From Actinomycetospora lemnae (GTDB lineage Bacteria; Actinomycetota; Actinomycetes; Mycobacteriales; Pseudonocardiaceae), in contig NZ_JAQZAO010000005.1 of the NCBI RefSeq assembly GCF_028737315.1, positions 62,001 through 126,000 of the forward strand: 64,000 nucleotides of DNA, given 5' to 3'. The position numbers and the translations under genes are program-made. Shown piece by piece: positions 8,408 to 17,679 of this stretch (positions within the stretch are counted from its first letter, which is position 1; each line of letters begins with the position of its first letter). The notes beneath the pieces were generated by a model. That model saw nothing but the letters and a program-made list of their open reading frames with translations. It was not told where the DNA came from and did no database searches.

Positions 8408-8980
8408 GTGCCCGGTTCGCGATCGACCCAGCGTGACGGGTCGCGCGTGTCCACTGGACTCTTGGTCTTGTCCTCGACGTTGGTGCTGCTCACCGCGGTC
8501 GGTTTCGATCTCCTCGCCGACGAGCCACCGACTCATGCCCTGGCCGTGGGTCTCGTGGCTCTCATCGTGGGCATCGGGCGGCTGCGCCTCTCGGGCCGCT
8601 TCCGGGGTGCGTTCGCCGCGGCCAACCTCGCGGTCGTCGGTCAGCCCGCGGTCCACGCGCTGAGCAAGCTGACCCAGGCCGGCGCCGACTGGCTGCCCCA
8701 CTCCCATGGATGGCCGGAGAGCGTGTCGGCGATCGCGCTGCACGTCGCCGTCGCTCTACTGGTGGTGGGCGTGGCCGCCAGTGAGCCCGCGTGTTGCTAC
8801 GTCGCATCCACCGTCGCCCTCGTGGTCGGGCACGTCCTACGCCGTCCCGTCGCGCCGGCTACGACCGAACTCGCCACGACCGGGCATCGCGACGAACCCA
8901 GAGCACGCGAGCACCAGCTCCTCTTCGCCAAGCAGGCGCACCGCCGCGGCCCCCCGATCGGGTTCACGCTCGCCCTCTGA
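8408..8980 (+). CDS. Multi-pass membrane protein, paralog of the protein at 17.7-18.2 kb
   Basis: 190 aa from GTG 8408 (GTG 8447 is an alternative). Four hydrophobic segments are visible: LLVLSSTLVLLTAVGF, ALAVGLVALIVGIGRL, a segment around VVGQPAVHALSKLTQA, and ALHVAVALLVVGVAAS. A charged C-terminal tail follows. The motif GQPAvHALskLTqA also occurs in the minus-strand gene at 17680-18228 (GQPAMHALGELTHA), so the two are paralogs with the same topology. It is divergent from the DUF6153/DUF305 pair, which suggests a shared metal-related context, but no function can be assigned. Confidence 0.65.
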   Translation: MPGSRSTQRDGSRVSTGLLVLSSTLVLLTAVGFDLLADEPPTHALAVGLVALIVGIGRLRLSGRFRGAFAAANLAVVGQPAVHALSKLTQAGADWLPHSHGWPESVSAIALHVAVALLVVGVAASEPACCYVASTVALVVGHVLRRPVAPATTELATTGHRDEPRAREHQLLFAKQAHRRGPPIGFTLAL

Positions 8981-9152
8981 TCGCTCAAGGCCGTCACCGT
9001 TGCGGCCGGGCGCGTCTCGGGACTCGATCAGCAGCTCCCAAGCCGCCGGCTGCCCTCGTCGTGACTCTTCTCGATCACCGAGGCGAGCTTCATAGGATTC
9101 CTGCCTTCGCCGGGAGCACATCGCTGCCCCGGTCCCCTGTGAGGACCCCCCC

Positions 9153-10190
9153 TTGATCGGCACTACCTCGACGGACGTTCCCCGTCCACGCCCGCGTCCT
9201 GCCAGCGAGCCGTCGTCCCGATCGCCAGGCCTGTCATCACGGCGAGTTCTGGTGACCGGCGGTCGTGGCTTCATCGGCCGGCATCTCCTCGGACACCTCC
9301 TCCACCTCGGGGCTGACGTCCATGCCACCGCTCGACCGGGACGCGCGCCGTTCCAGTGCCGGGGAGTCCCGGGCCTGCGGCGCGCCACGTGGCACGAAGC
9401 GGACCTGACCGACCCCGATCAGACCGAACGAGCGATCCGCACCAGCGATCCCGATGTCGTGTTCCATCTCGCCAGCTCCGTAGCCGGACAACGCAGCGCC
9501 GACATCGCGGGCACCATGCTCGAGAACAACACCCGAACCGCGATCAACGTCATGACCGCAGCGCACCATCTCGGGGACAGACGTGTCGTCCTCGCCGGCT
9601 CCATCGAGGAACCTCGCGAGGCCGACGAGGCGCCCTGCTCGCCCTACGCCGCGGCGAAGAGCGCGGCGACGGCGTACGCGCGACTGTTCCATCAGCAGTG
9701 GGACCTGCCCGTGACCGTCCTCCGACCCGCCATGGTGTACGGACCGAGCCAACCGGACGACACCAAGCTTCTCCCGTACGTCATCGGCAGCATGCTCGAC
9801 GGCCGTCGACCGAGGCTGACCAGCGGTGTTCGAGCCATCGACTGGGTCCACGTCGACGACGTGTGCCGAGCATTCCTGCTCGCGGCAAGCCACCCATCCG
9901 CACCGGGTCTGGTGGCGGACGTCGGATCGGGGACGGCGACCACCATCGCGGAGACGGTCCAGATGGTCGCCGCCCTCATCGGATACGAGGGGATGATCGG
10001 CCTCGGTGACCTCCCCGACAGGAGGCACGACGTTGCACGCATCGCCGACCCCACCGCGGCATGGGAGGTGCTCGGGTGGCGCCTTACAACGTCATTGACC
10101 CAGGGCCTGACCGACACCGTCCACTGGCACCTCACCCGGCGTGAAGCCGCGGCTGGGGACCTCGCCCCGGAGCCATTGGGCGGCTCATGA
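9153..10190 (+). CDS. NAD-dependent epimerase/dehydratase (extended SDR)
   Basis: 345 aa from TTG 9153. After about 30 extra residues comes the Rossmann motif VLVTGGRGFIGRHLL, then DLTDPDQTERAI, the catalytic SPYAAAKSAA (YxxxK) and ATVYG-like VLRPAMVYGPSQP. The protein resembles nucleotide-sugar epimerases and dehydratases. Substrate unknown. Its stop overlaps the ATG of the amidase gene (ATGA at 10187), making it the first gene of a four-gene coupled operon devoted to the envelope, so a sugar-nucleotide role in wall or surface glycan synthesis is the best inference. Its serine motif reads SIEE, where many relatives have SSxxVYG. Confidence 0.85.
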   Translation: MIGTTSTDVPRPRPRPASEPSSRSPGLSSRRVLVTGGRGFIGRHLLGHLLHLGADVHATARPGRAPFQCRGVPGLRRATWHEADLTDPDQTERAIRTSDPDVVFHLASSVAGQRSADIAGTMLENNTRTAINVMTAAHHLGDRRVVLAGSIEEPREADEAPCSPYAAAKSAATAYARLFHQQWDLPVTVLRPAMVYGPSQPDDTKLLPYVIGSMLDGRRPRLTSGVRAIDWVHVDDVCRAFLLAASHPSAPGLVADVGSGTATTIAETVQMVAALIGYEGMIGLGDLPDRRHDVARIADPTAAWEVLGWRLTTSLTQGLTDTVHWHLTRREAAAGDLAPEPLGGS

Positions 10191-11260
10191 CCTCGTCATG
10201 GGAAGACTCCACGCCGACGACGCCGCTGGCTGCCCGTCGTCCTCGTCCTCACCCGCGGCGCGCTTCAATCAACAGCTCGCGCGCTCTGGGACGGCGCACT
10301 CGGCCTACGTCGGGACGGGCCCGCGGGCGCCGGCGAGCGCCACGCCGTTCCCGTGGGCCGCTGCGCGGTCTCACCGCACTCGTCGTCGGAGCTGTCGCTG
10401 CGGCATCGCTCCTGCTCGGCGCCCGGCTCGCCGATGAGGCTCCGCCCCCCGTAGCGGGGGGCGGAGCCGCGTCGGCGGTCGCGCCACCGAACCCGGTGGC
10501 GGTGGACCCGAACAGCTTCCCGCCCGGCGGGTGCGTCGCGCTGCCCGCATCGAGGGAGCCTGCCCGCGCCGTCGTGATGATCGACGCGGGACATGGCGGG
10601 CCTGACCCCGGAGCGCTGGGGACCACCGCCGACGGGCGACAGATAGCGGAGAAGGACCTCACACTCTCCACCACTCTTGCGGTGGCCTCCCGCCTACGAG
10701 ACCGGGGCGTCACCGTGGTGCTCTCGCGCTCCACTGATGACCTTGGTAGCTCCTTCGGCTCGAGCGAGCAGCAGGCCGACCCGCTCACCACGGCGGAGAG
10801 TCAACGGGACCTCCTCGGTCGCGTGCGCTGCGCCAACCAAGCGAGGGCGGATGCACTCGTCTCGATCCACTTCAACTCGTTCGATGACCCGAAAGTTCGG
10901 GGCTCCGAGACCCTTTACGACGTCGACCGGCCGCTCGCACCCCGCAGCCGGGCACTCGCCCAGTCTCTCCAGAGCAACATCCGCGCGGGCCTGGTCGCGC
11001 TGAATCGGCCATCGCCCGACCGCGGCGTCATCGACGACTCCGCGGGCAGCGAGTCCGGTGGCGGGGACCTCGTCCTCCTCGGGCCCCGCGTTCCCGGCTA
11101 CGTGGAGGAGCCCAGCGCGATGCCGGGTGCGCTCGTCGAGCCCTTGTTCCTGACCAATCCCGGTGACCTGACTGCGATGGCGACTCCACGCGGTGTCGAG
11201 GTCCTCGCCAGCGCGATCAGCACCGGCGTCGCGGACTACCTCGACGGGGAACGTCGATGA
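10187..11260 (+). CDS. N-acetylmuramoyl-L-alanine amidase (Amidase_3)
   Basis: 357 aa. A long Arg-rich cytoplasmic head (about residues 1-60) precedes one membrane helix (LTALVVGAVAAASLLLGARL), placing the catalytic domain outside. The zinc amidase motifs are clear: VVMIDAGHGGPDPGALG (His), the Glu in EKDLTLS, SIHFNSF (His) and the late catalytic Glu in LVEPLFLTN. Cleaves the bond between MurNAc and L-Ala in peptidoglycan. Coupled by 4-nt overlaps to the epimerase before it and the lipoprotein after it. A GS-rich insert near 285-300 lies by the active site and may tune activity. Confidence 0.9.
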   Translation: MTSSWEDSTPTTPLAARRPRPHPRRASINSSRALGRRTRPTSGRARGRRRAPRRSRGPLRGLTALVVGAVAAASLLLGARLADEAPPPVAGGGAASAVAPPNPVAVDPNSFPPGGCVALPASREPARAVVMIDAGHGGPDPGALGTTADGRQIAEKDLTLSTTLAVASRLRDRGVTVVLSRSTDDLGSSFGSSEQQADPLTTAESQRDLLGRVRCANQARADALVSIHFNSFDDPKVRGSETLYDVDRPLAPRSRALAQSLQSNIRAGLVALNRPSPDRGVIDDSAGSESGGGDLVLLGPRVPGYVEEPSAMPGALVEPLFLTNPGDLTAMATPRGVEVLASAISTGVADYLDGERR

Positions 11261-11715
11261 ACCGCGAGGTAGTCGAGATGCCTCGTGCACGCAGTCTGAC
11301 GACAGTCCTGCTCCTGGGCGCGGTGCTGGTCGGCCTCGCCACGGGATGCGGGGGCAACGTGGACGGAGCCGTCGTCCCCCCCAGCACGACGCAGACCGTG
11401 CCTCCCCCCGAGCCCATCGATGACATCGATGCCTCGGTCGAGGCGCCACCGAACGGCACGGTCGTCTCCGTCCTCTTCGAGCAAGGCCGACTCGCTCGCA
11501 AGTCGGCCCAGGTCGAGGTCGAGAGGGGCAGCACGGTGTTGCTCGCGGTGTCCACCGATGTCGCAGACGAGATCCATCTGCACGGCTATGAGCGCCTCAC
11601 CCCGACCAGCCCTGGAGACCGGGCTGTCCTCCTGTTCAGGGCGGACCGACCCGGCGTCTTCACGGCGGAGCTCGAACGCAGTGGAGTGGGCTTGCTCGAA
11701 GTCGCTGTCCCTTAG
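11257..11715 (+). CDS. Lipoprotein with a cupredoxin-like domain
   Basis: 152 aa; the ATG overlaps the amidase stop. A signal peptide ends in LATGC (lipobox). After a Pro-rich linker, residues about 65-150 form a beta-sandwich resembling the cupredoxin-like domain of small secreted actinobacterial proteins: VVSVLFEQGRLARKSAQVEV, then DEIHLHGYERLTP, then FRADRPGVFTAELERSGVGLL and a final EVAV. The His-x-His-Gly motif could ligate a metal, but the usual Cys ligand is missing. Probably an anchored accessory protein to the two wall hydrolases of this operon. Confidence 0.7.
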   Translation: MNREVVEMPRARSLTTVLLLGAVLVGLATGCGGNVDGAVVPPSTTQTVPPPEPIDDIDASVEAPPNGTVVSVLFEQGRLARKSAQVEVERGSTVLLAVSTDVADEIHLHGYERLTPTSPGDRAVLLFRADRPGVFTAELERSGVGLLEVAVP

Positions 11716-11717
11716 CG

Positions 11718-12824
11718 ATGGATTCGCGCGGCAGCGCCCCCCACAGCTTTGTTCCCTTCCATCAAGCGCGGGGGCCGCTGGGCCTGCCGCCCGGCTTCCG
11801 CATCCTGCGCCTGCTGCTGCCGGTCGCGGCGCTCGCCGGGTTCCTCGTCGTCGTCATGGCGGCGGGGCTGCTCGTGGTCGGGCAGTTCGTGCCCGGCGGG
11901 GAGGACGGCTCGGACGGCTCGACGTGCGAGGCCGGGACCGGGGCGCCGACCGGCGACGTGCCGCAGACGTCGGCGGAGCTCGACGAGGTCCAGCGCCGGA
12001 CCGCGGCGACGATCATCGGCGTCGCCAAGGGCATGGCCGTGCCGCCGCGGGGCTGGGTGGTCGCGCTGGCGACGGCGATGCAGGAGTCGCAGATGGGCAC
12101 GGTCGGCATGGACGTGGCCGTCGACCACGACTCGCTCGGCGTCTTCCAGCAGCGCCCGAGCCAGGGCTGGGGCACCCCCGAGCAGGTCCGCGACCCCGTC
12201 TACGCGACGAAGACCTTCCTCGACCGGCTGCTGCAGGTGCCGGGGTGGGAGACGATGCCGGTCACCGAGGCCGCGCAGATCGTCCAGCGCTCGGCGTTCC
12301 CCAACGCCTACGCCAAGTGGGAGACGCTGGCCAACAGCCTCGTCGCCGACCTCGCGGGCGTCACCGGCGCGATCCGGGAGTGCGTGCCCGCCGACGAGGC
12401 CGGCCCCGGACCCGCCGAGGCCCTGCCGCCCGGCGTCGCCCGCACGGCGATCGAGTTCGCCACCGCCGAGACCGGCAAGCCCTACGTCTGGGGCGCCACC
12501 GGGCCCAGCAGCTACGACTGCTCGGGGCTCATGCTGCGCGCCTACGAGCGCGCCGGGATCGTGCTGCCGCGCGTCTCGCGCGACCAGTACAAGGCCGGCG
12601 CGCACGTCCCGGTGGAGCAGGCGCAGCCGGGTGACCTGCTGTTCTGGGCGTACGACGAGTCCGACCCCGAGACCATCCACCACGTCGGGCTTTACCTCGG
12701 GAACGGGCAGATGATGAACGCGTCGCAGACCGGCGTGCCTCTGGGCACACGGGCTGTTTCCTTCGACGAGGCGGAACTGGTCCGTCTCGCGACACGTCCT
12801 GGGACCGGCACGACGCCGGGCTGA
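11718..12824 (+). CDS. NlpC/P60 cell-wall hydrolase with a lytic-transglycosylase-like N-domain
   Basis: 368 aa, 2 nt after the lipoprotein stop. A cytoplasmic head and a membrane helix (LLLPVAALAGFLVVVMAAGL) precede a lysozyme-like region (ALATAMQESQMG, HDSLGVFQQRPSQGWG) of the kind seen in conjugation and wall-cutting proteins. The C-terminal NlpC/P60 domain has Cys in SSYDCSGLMLRAY, His in HHVGLYLG and a third polar residue further on. Cuts peptidoglycan stem peptides. With the amidase two genes upstream this gives the operon two different wall-cutting activities. Confidence 0.9.
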   Translation: MDSRGSAPHSFVPFHQARGPLGLPPGFRILRLLLPVAALAGFLVVVMAAGLLVVGQFVPGGEDGSDGSTCEAGTGAPTGDVPQTSAELDEVQRRTAATIIGVAKGMAVPPRGWVVALATAMQESQMGTVGMDVAVDHDSLGVFQQRPSQGWGTPEQVRDPVYATKTFLDRLLQVPGWETMPVTEAAQIVQRSAFPNAYAKWETLANSLVADLAGVTGAIRECVPADEAGPGPAEALPPGVARTAIEFATAETGKPYVWGATGPSSYDCSGLMLRAYERAGIVLPRVSRDQYKAGAHVPVEQAQPGDLLFWAYDESDPETIHHVGLYLGNGQMMNASQTGVPLGTRAVSFDEAELVRLATRPGTGTTPG

Positions 12825-12853
12825 ACGTCGAGCTTGCTGCGGACCGGCCCGGT

Positions 12854-12871
12854 GTCGCGAGGACACGCGAC
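12854..12871. terminator. Short hairpin between convergent genes
   Basis: GTCGCG (12854-12859) pairs with CGCGAC (12866-12871) across a 6-nt loop in the 119-nt gap between the NlpC/P60 gene and the oppositely oriented synthetase-like gene. It could end either transcript. Weak stem, no U-tract. Confidence 0.35.
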
Positions 12872-12943
12872 GCGCTTCCCTCCGCCTGGCAACGTCTCCA
12901 CGCACGCTTGCGTCGCGGCCGCTGGCGGTTCACCTCGCCGACA

Positions 12944-15900
12944 TCAGGTCATTGAGCGCGCGGGGTTGCCGCCCCACCGCTCGCCGTCGGGGACGTCCTC
13001 GCCCTTCATCAGGAAGGTGTCAGGAGCCAGGACGACACCGTCGCCGATCGTGGTGCCGTAGTGCACGAAGGAGTTGACCCCGAGGGTCACCCGGGCCCCG
13101 AGCACCACGACGTCGGACTTGAAGGCGCCGTCTTCCTGCGAGTGGCTCTGGATCACCGAGTTCTCACCGAGGGTGCACTCGTCGCCGATGGTGGTGAAGC
13201 CGCGCTCGATGATGGCCGCGCCGTCGTCGAACACCCGCTTGCCGATTCGCACGCCGAGGAGGCGCCAGACCCAAGACTTGAAGGGGGTGCCGTCGAAGGC
13301 CCGCATCCAGGTCGGGGAGGGGACCTTCCAGTAGCGCTCGTGACGCCAGAACGCACGGTCGTAGATCGAGCACCCGTCGGGAGCCAGGGTCTTGAGGCCT
13401 GCCGTAGCCCTCTCGACCAGCACGAACCACATGACGGTGAGGACGAGGATCAGCACCTCGGCGAGCACCACCTCCAGGGGACCCAGACGCACAGGCAGGG
13501 ACGCGATGGCGGCCACGGCGATGAGCACCAAGGAGCCGTACAGCCACCGGACGAGCAGGTGCAGCGCGGCCGTCGTGGTGTTGTGGCGGTTCTTCTGTGC
13601 CATCGACCGGGCGAGGTCCGCTGGGTCGTCGGCCTCGAGGGCGCTGTCGCGCGCCACGGTGCGGGGTATCTCGAAGCTCGGGGACCCGAGCAGGCCGACC
13701 CCGGTTCGGACCTGGCCGTCGACCGGCACGGCCACCTTGGTGGCGAGGAGACAGTCGTCCCCGGTGCGCCCCTGCGGTGGATAGGCGATGTTGTTGCCCA
13801 GGAAGTTGCGGGCCCCGATGGTGGTGGCCGAGACCCGAAACGAGGTGGGGGAGTACTCGGCGTTCATGACCGACAACCCGTCGGCGACCACCGTGTCGCG
13901 CCCGACCACGGTCAGGAACGGGTTCTCGTGCTTGACCGACATCCCGAAGTTGGAGCCGGTCTGGGTGAACGGCCGCAATCGGTAGCCGACGGCCGTCAGG
14001 TAGTAGGGGATCGCGGAGCTGTCGCCGAACAGCTCGACGAAGCCCTTGACGTTGGTCAGCCCGGCGATGCTGCGCTGCTGCCAATAGCGCAGGCCGTAGA
14101 GCGGATAGATGCGGTCCGGTCGCAGCCCGAGGGACAGCAGCCGCGGCAGCGTGGTGACCGTCACCAGACCGACCAGCAGGCCGCCGACGAAGAGGACGCT
14201 GCTGACGGCGAGGACCTCCACCCAGTACAGCCAGGTGGCGAGGGCCCCGACCGGGGGCTCGAACAGGGCCTCGACCTGGGGAGCGGCCGCATGGACCAGG
14301 GCGAGGACGGCGATCGCTGTCGGCACGGCGACGAGCAGCACGAAAATGGCGGTGGCCATCGGGTAGAGGAAGCGGCGCAACCGGCCACACGGGACCGGAG
14401 GGACGGTCGGAACGGTCATCGTCGCGCGGCGCCCCGGCGAGCCGTGCCACGTCTCGCCCCGGGGGACCGACTGGCCGGGGTGGAGCGACGAGCTGTGGCT
14501 CAGCACGGACCCGTCGTCCATCGAGGTCTGGACGTCGAGCACCGTCTGTTCCCCGATGACGACGTCCTCGCCCAGGGAGACGCCACCGATCTCGATCTGC
14601 CCGTCGTGCGCGCGGTAGCAGGAAATCGACGCGTCCTTGCGGACGAGGGTGCCCCGCCCGACCGAGAAGAGGTCGGTGGCCACGGGGACCTGACGGGTCA
14701 GCAGCACGACCCCCGGGCCGATCCTCGCTCCGAGCGCCCTGAGATAGAGGCTGTAGGCCGGGGTGCCGGTGAACATCACCATCGGGTTCGCGCGGATCAG
14801 GACCTTGACGATCCAGAAGCGCAGGTACGCCGGGCTCCAGACCCGGATCGAGGTCGGCCTCCATCGCCCGACCAGCACCCACTTGAGGAGCACGGGGAGC
14901 GCGACGAGGCCGGCAATCCCGAGGGCCGCGATACCCACGGCGCGCAGGTAGAGGTCGACGAGTCCGGTCGCCGTCGTGGCCCAGCCGTAGGCCCAGGTCA
15001 GGTAGATCGCGACGAGATAGGTGTAGGCCAGGAAGAACAGGAGCTGCGCCGCGCCGCACAGGACCATGGCCAGGGTGCCGGCACGGGGCCCGGCCGACGC
15101 GGGCGTGGGAGGTGCGACGGTCGGGCCGGGCTCGGCCGGGCCTCCCGCCGGGGCGAGGAATGCGGCGAGACTCGCCAGGGTGGTGTGGGCGTACACGTCG
15201 GGCATGGCGACGGCCGGCAGGCCGGGGGCCTTGCGCACCTTGGCGCAGAAGCGGGCCATGAGCAGCGAGTCGGCGCCGAGGTCGTCGAAGAAGTGCGCGC
15301 TGGGCGGGATGGTGTCCCGCTCCAAGACCTCGCGCAGGATCGTCTCGAGCCGCGCCGCGATGTCCGCACTTGCAGCGTCCCCGGACGGCGAGGGAGCCAG
15401 CGCCGTCGCCAAGGCCGTAAGCGTCGGGTGCTGGTAGACGTCCTGCATCGCCACCGACGGCAGCTGCGGGTGCTTGCGCACCTTGGCGCAGAACCGGGCC
15501 ATCAGCAGCGAGTCGGCGCCGAGGTCGTCGAAGAAATGCGCGCCCGGCGGGACGGTGTCGCGCTCCAGGACCTCGCGCAGGACGTCGGCGAGCGCGGCCT
15601 CGACGACGCCGGCGTCCGGGGGCGCCGCTGACGGGGCGCCCGCCGCCACGGGGAACGGCGCCGACCGCGCAGCCTCTGTTGGTGGTGAGAGGGCCCCGCC
15701 GCGAGGTGGCGCGCTCAGGCGTTCGATGCGTGATGGCCCCGAAGGCGCGGAGGGGCGCCGGGGCGTGTGCGAAGTGCCCGGCGAGGAGGTTCGCGGTCCG
15801 GCGCCGGGAGCAGGGAGTTCACCGGGTGGCCCGCGAAAGACGACCGTGCGACTGGACCGACGCACCGGCCGAGGCCGCGGTGGCCGGGCGCTCGCGGGAT

Positions 15901-17269
15901 GATCGCGGACGCCTCGGCCCCCGGTCCGGTCGAGTCGGGCGATCCGTTCGACTTCCCCCTCGGGGGTGATCCGTCCGAGATCGCCGGTGCGGAAGATGCG
16001 TTCCGGTGGGGCGTCGCCGAGGAAGGCCTGGCGGGTCAGGTCCGCGCGGCCGACATAGCCGCGAGCCACGCCCACGCCGCTGATGCCGATCTCGCCGACC
16101 TCACCTGGTGGCAGGACGCACGTCGGGTTGCGGAGGTCCAGGACGACTGCACCGTAGGTGGGCAGGGGGCGCCCCAACGTCGGTGCTTGGTCCGGGCGCG
16201 GCTCGCTCCACAGGGCGGCGACGGTCGTCTCCGGCGGCCCGTGCAGACCGATGAGCCGCCGCCCCGGACGTCCCCAGGAGTCCAGGAGCTGCGCAGGTCG
16301 CTCCACGCCGCTGAGCAGGACCAGCCGCAGGCGAGGGAGCTCGACGTCAATGTCGGCCAGGAGCGCTGGGTCCGCGCGGAGCACGGTGACTCCCCGGTCA
16401 CGCAGGAAGCGGCCGAGGGTGGGCCCCCGGAGGCCCTCACCCGCCGGCGGTGTGATGACGGTGGCGCCACGGGACCACGCCAGCCACGTCTCGAGCACCC
16501 CGAGGTCGGAGCCCGGGCGCGGGTCGTGGAAGACGCGGTCGCCCACGCCGATGTCGATGAGGTCGCCGACGACCTGGACGAGGTTGGTCACCGCCTGGTG
16601 GCTGATCGCGGGCACGCGTAGCCCGCCGCCCGCGCCGTCGGCGTGGACGAGGATGTAGGCGGGCGACTCGTGGGGCGAGGTCCTCCAGGCGTGGGGGAGG
16701 CGACGGACATCTTCCTCGTCAACGCGCGGAGCGACCCGGTCGAGATAGACCGCGTCGACGTCAGAGGCGTCGAGCCGTGGCGCCGCAGCGGCGTGTGCGA
16801 TCACGAAACTGGCGCCCGACGCGTCGAGCACGGCAGCAAGACTCTCGTTCGACAGGCCGGGCGCGACCGGCACCCAGACGGCATCGAGCTTGGCGATCGC
16901 GACCTGGGCGACGAGTGCGTCGAGCGGGCGCTCGAGGAGGACCGCGATCCGGTCGCCCGGCCCGACCTTGCGGCCGTGCAGAAAGCGCGCCAGGCGGTTC
17001 GCCGACATATCGAGGTCGTCGTAGGTGAGCGACCCCTCTGCCGCCTCGAGGGCGCGACACCCCGCGCGACCAAACCGGCGGAACTGGTCGCAGCGGCGCT
17101 CCATCATCCACACGAGCCGCTCATCCGGCGACGTGCGCGGTTTGTGCGCACCGAAGTCGTCGCCGCGCGCCGCGTTGAGAGGGCCTGCGGGGCGGGGGGC
17201 CGCCATCGTGGTGCGCACGAGATGGGCGGTGCGTTTGGCCCCGTGGCCTGCGTGATCGGACCCGGGCAT
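12944..17269 (-). CDS. Pls/PosA-like protein: degenerate adenylation domain, two carrier domains, TM segments and left-handed beta-helix domains
   Basis: 1441 aa. Residues about 50-450 are an AMP-binding fold (LTYDDLDMSANRLARFL, FRTGDLGRITPEGE), but the nucleotide P-loop (normally TSGSTGxPKG) reads VHADGAGGGLRVP. The C-terminal subdomain with the catalytic lysine is replaced by a Pro/Arg-rich stretch (450-550). Two almost identical acyl carrier domains follow, each with DDLGADSLL; the attachment serines are Ser587 and Ser668. Several membrane helices alternate with hexapeptide (left-handed beta-helix) acyltransferase-like repeats to the end (VVLGARVTLGVNSFVHYGT). The architecture resembles the Pls/PosA family (poly-lysine synthetase relatives). 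With a crippled A domain it may be loaded in trans or act as a scaffold or transferase. Confidence 0.8.
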   Translation of the reverse strand: MPGSDHAGHGAKRTAHLVRTTMAAPRPAGPLNAARGDDFGAHKPRTSPDERLVWMMERRCDQFRRFGRAGCRALEAAEGSLTYDDLDMSANRLARFLHGRKVGPGDRIAVLLERPLDALVAQVAIAKLDAVWVPVAPGLSNESLAAVLDASGASFVIAHAAAAPRLDASDVDAVYLDRVAPRVDEEDVRRLPHAWRTSPHESPAYILVHADGAGGGLRVPAISHQAVTNLVQVVGDLIDIGVGDRVFHDPRPGSDLGVLETWLAWSRGATVITPPAGEGLRGPTLGRFLRDRGVTVLRADPALLADIDVELPRLRLVLLSGVERPAQLLDSWGRPGRRLIGLHGPPETTVAALWSEPRPDQAPTLGRPLPTYGAVVLDLRNPTCVLPPGEVGEIGISGVGVARGYVGRADLTRQAFLGDAPPERIFRTGDLGRITPEGEVERIARLDRTGGRGVRDHPASARPPRPRPVRRSSRTVVFRGPPGELPAPGAGPRTSSPGTSHTPRRPSAPSGPSRIERLSAPPRGGALSPPTEAARSAPFPVAAGAPSAAPPDAGVVEAALADVLREVLERDTVPPGAHFFDDLGADSLLMARFCAKVRKHPQLPSVAMQDVYQHPTLTALATALAPSPSGDAASADIAARLETILREVLERDTIPPSAHFFDDLGADSLLMARFCAKVRKAPGLPAVAMPDVYAHTTLASLAAFLAPAGGPAEPGPTVAPPTPASAGPRAGTLAMVLCGAAQLLFFLAYTYLVAIYLTWAYGWATTATGLVDLYLRAVGIAALGIAGLVALPVLLKWVLVGRWRPTSIRVWSPAYLRFWIVKVLIRANPMVMFTGTPAYSLYLRALGARIGPGVVLLTRQVPVATDLFSVGRGTLVRKDASISCYRAHDGQIEIGGVSLGEDVVIGEQTVLDVQTSMDDGSVLSHSSSLHPGQSVPRGETWHGSPGRRATMTVPTVPPVPCGRLRRFLYPMATAIFVLLVAVPTAIAVLALVHAAAPQVEALFEPPVGALATWLYWVEVLAVSSVLFVGGLLVGLVTVTTLPRLLSLGLRPDRIYPLYGLRYWQQRSIAGLTNVKGFVELFGDSSAIPYYLTAVGYRLRPFTQTGSNFGMSVKHENPFLTVVGRDTVVADGLSVMNAEYSPTSFRVSATTIGARNFLGNNIAYPPQGRTGDDCLLATKVAVPVDGQVRTGVGLLGSPSFEIPRTVARDSALEADDPADLARSMAQKNRHNTTTAALHLLVRWLYGSLVLIAVAAIASLPVRLGPLEVVLAEVLILVLTVMWFVLVERATAGLKTLAPDGCSIYDRAFWRHERYWKVPSPTWMRAFDGTPFKSWVWRLLGVRIGKRVFDDGAAIIERGFTTIGDECTLGENSVIQSHSQEDGAFKSDVVVLGARVTLGVNSFVHYGTTIGDGVVLAPDTFLMKGEDVPDGERWGGNPARSMT

Positions 17270-17679
17270 GTCAGGTCGACCGATCGGGACGCGGAGGGCT
17301 GGACGGGCCGGGGAACACGAGCGCTCCGACGTGAGTGCGAGACGGTCCAGTGGTCACGGTGACTCCAGTAAGCAGGAGAGAACAGGAACGGCCACGAGGC
17401 GCACGACGTAACGCGGCCTGCGGCGATCGGCGTCGGTGCCCGATGGGCGTCGATCCCCATGAGGGCACTCGAGGACCGGACGCGGGTATGTCGAGCTGCG
17501 GGGCAGCGTGCATCGACCGACGACGGGCGGAATGTGGAGAGCTCACGAACCGATCTGTGAGCTCGGAATCGACGCCGTCGCGGAATGAGCTCCGACTGCG
17601 CTGGCGTCATGCACGCGAAAGCAGAGCGCGCCGGTGGGTCGTGGCGGGAACCACGGCCATCACCTGCCCTCGCGACCTC
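17270..17679. other. Intergenic region with a palindromic hairpin
   Basis: 410 nt between the synthetase-like gene and a membrane-protein gene. No gene is recognisable. GAGCTCAC (17539-17546) and GTGAGCTC (17557-17564) form a perfect 8-bp inverted repeat with a 10-nt spacer. It could be a regulator-binding site or a hairpin for the transcript that ends at 17680. Confidence 0.4.

Noticed and set aside
8984-9150. A third copy of the structured element suggested by CTCAAGGCCG at 8984 and GAGCTTCAT near 9083
   Set aside because: The GGGCCC, AGCTTGATC and long-stem blocks are not present, and distances do not fit; a chance match of a GC-rich 10-mer is likely.
13061-15631. Long plus-strand open frame of 856 aa opposite the synthetase-like gene
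   Set aside because: It lies on the antisense strand of a gene with clear domains. Its composition (Gly/Arg/His/Asp, no hydrophobic pattern) is typical of a GC-driven shadow frame.
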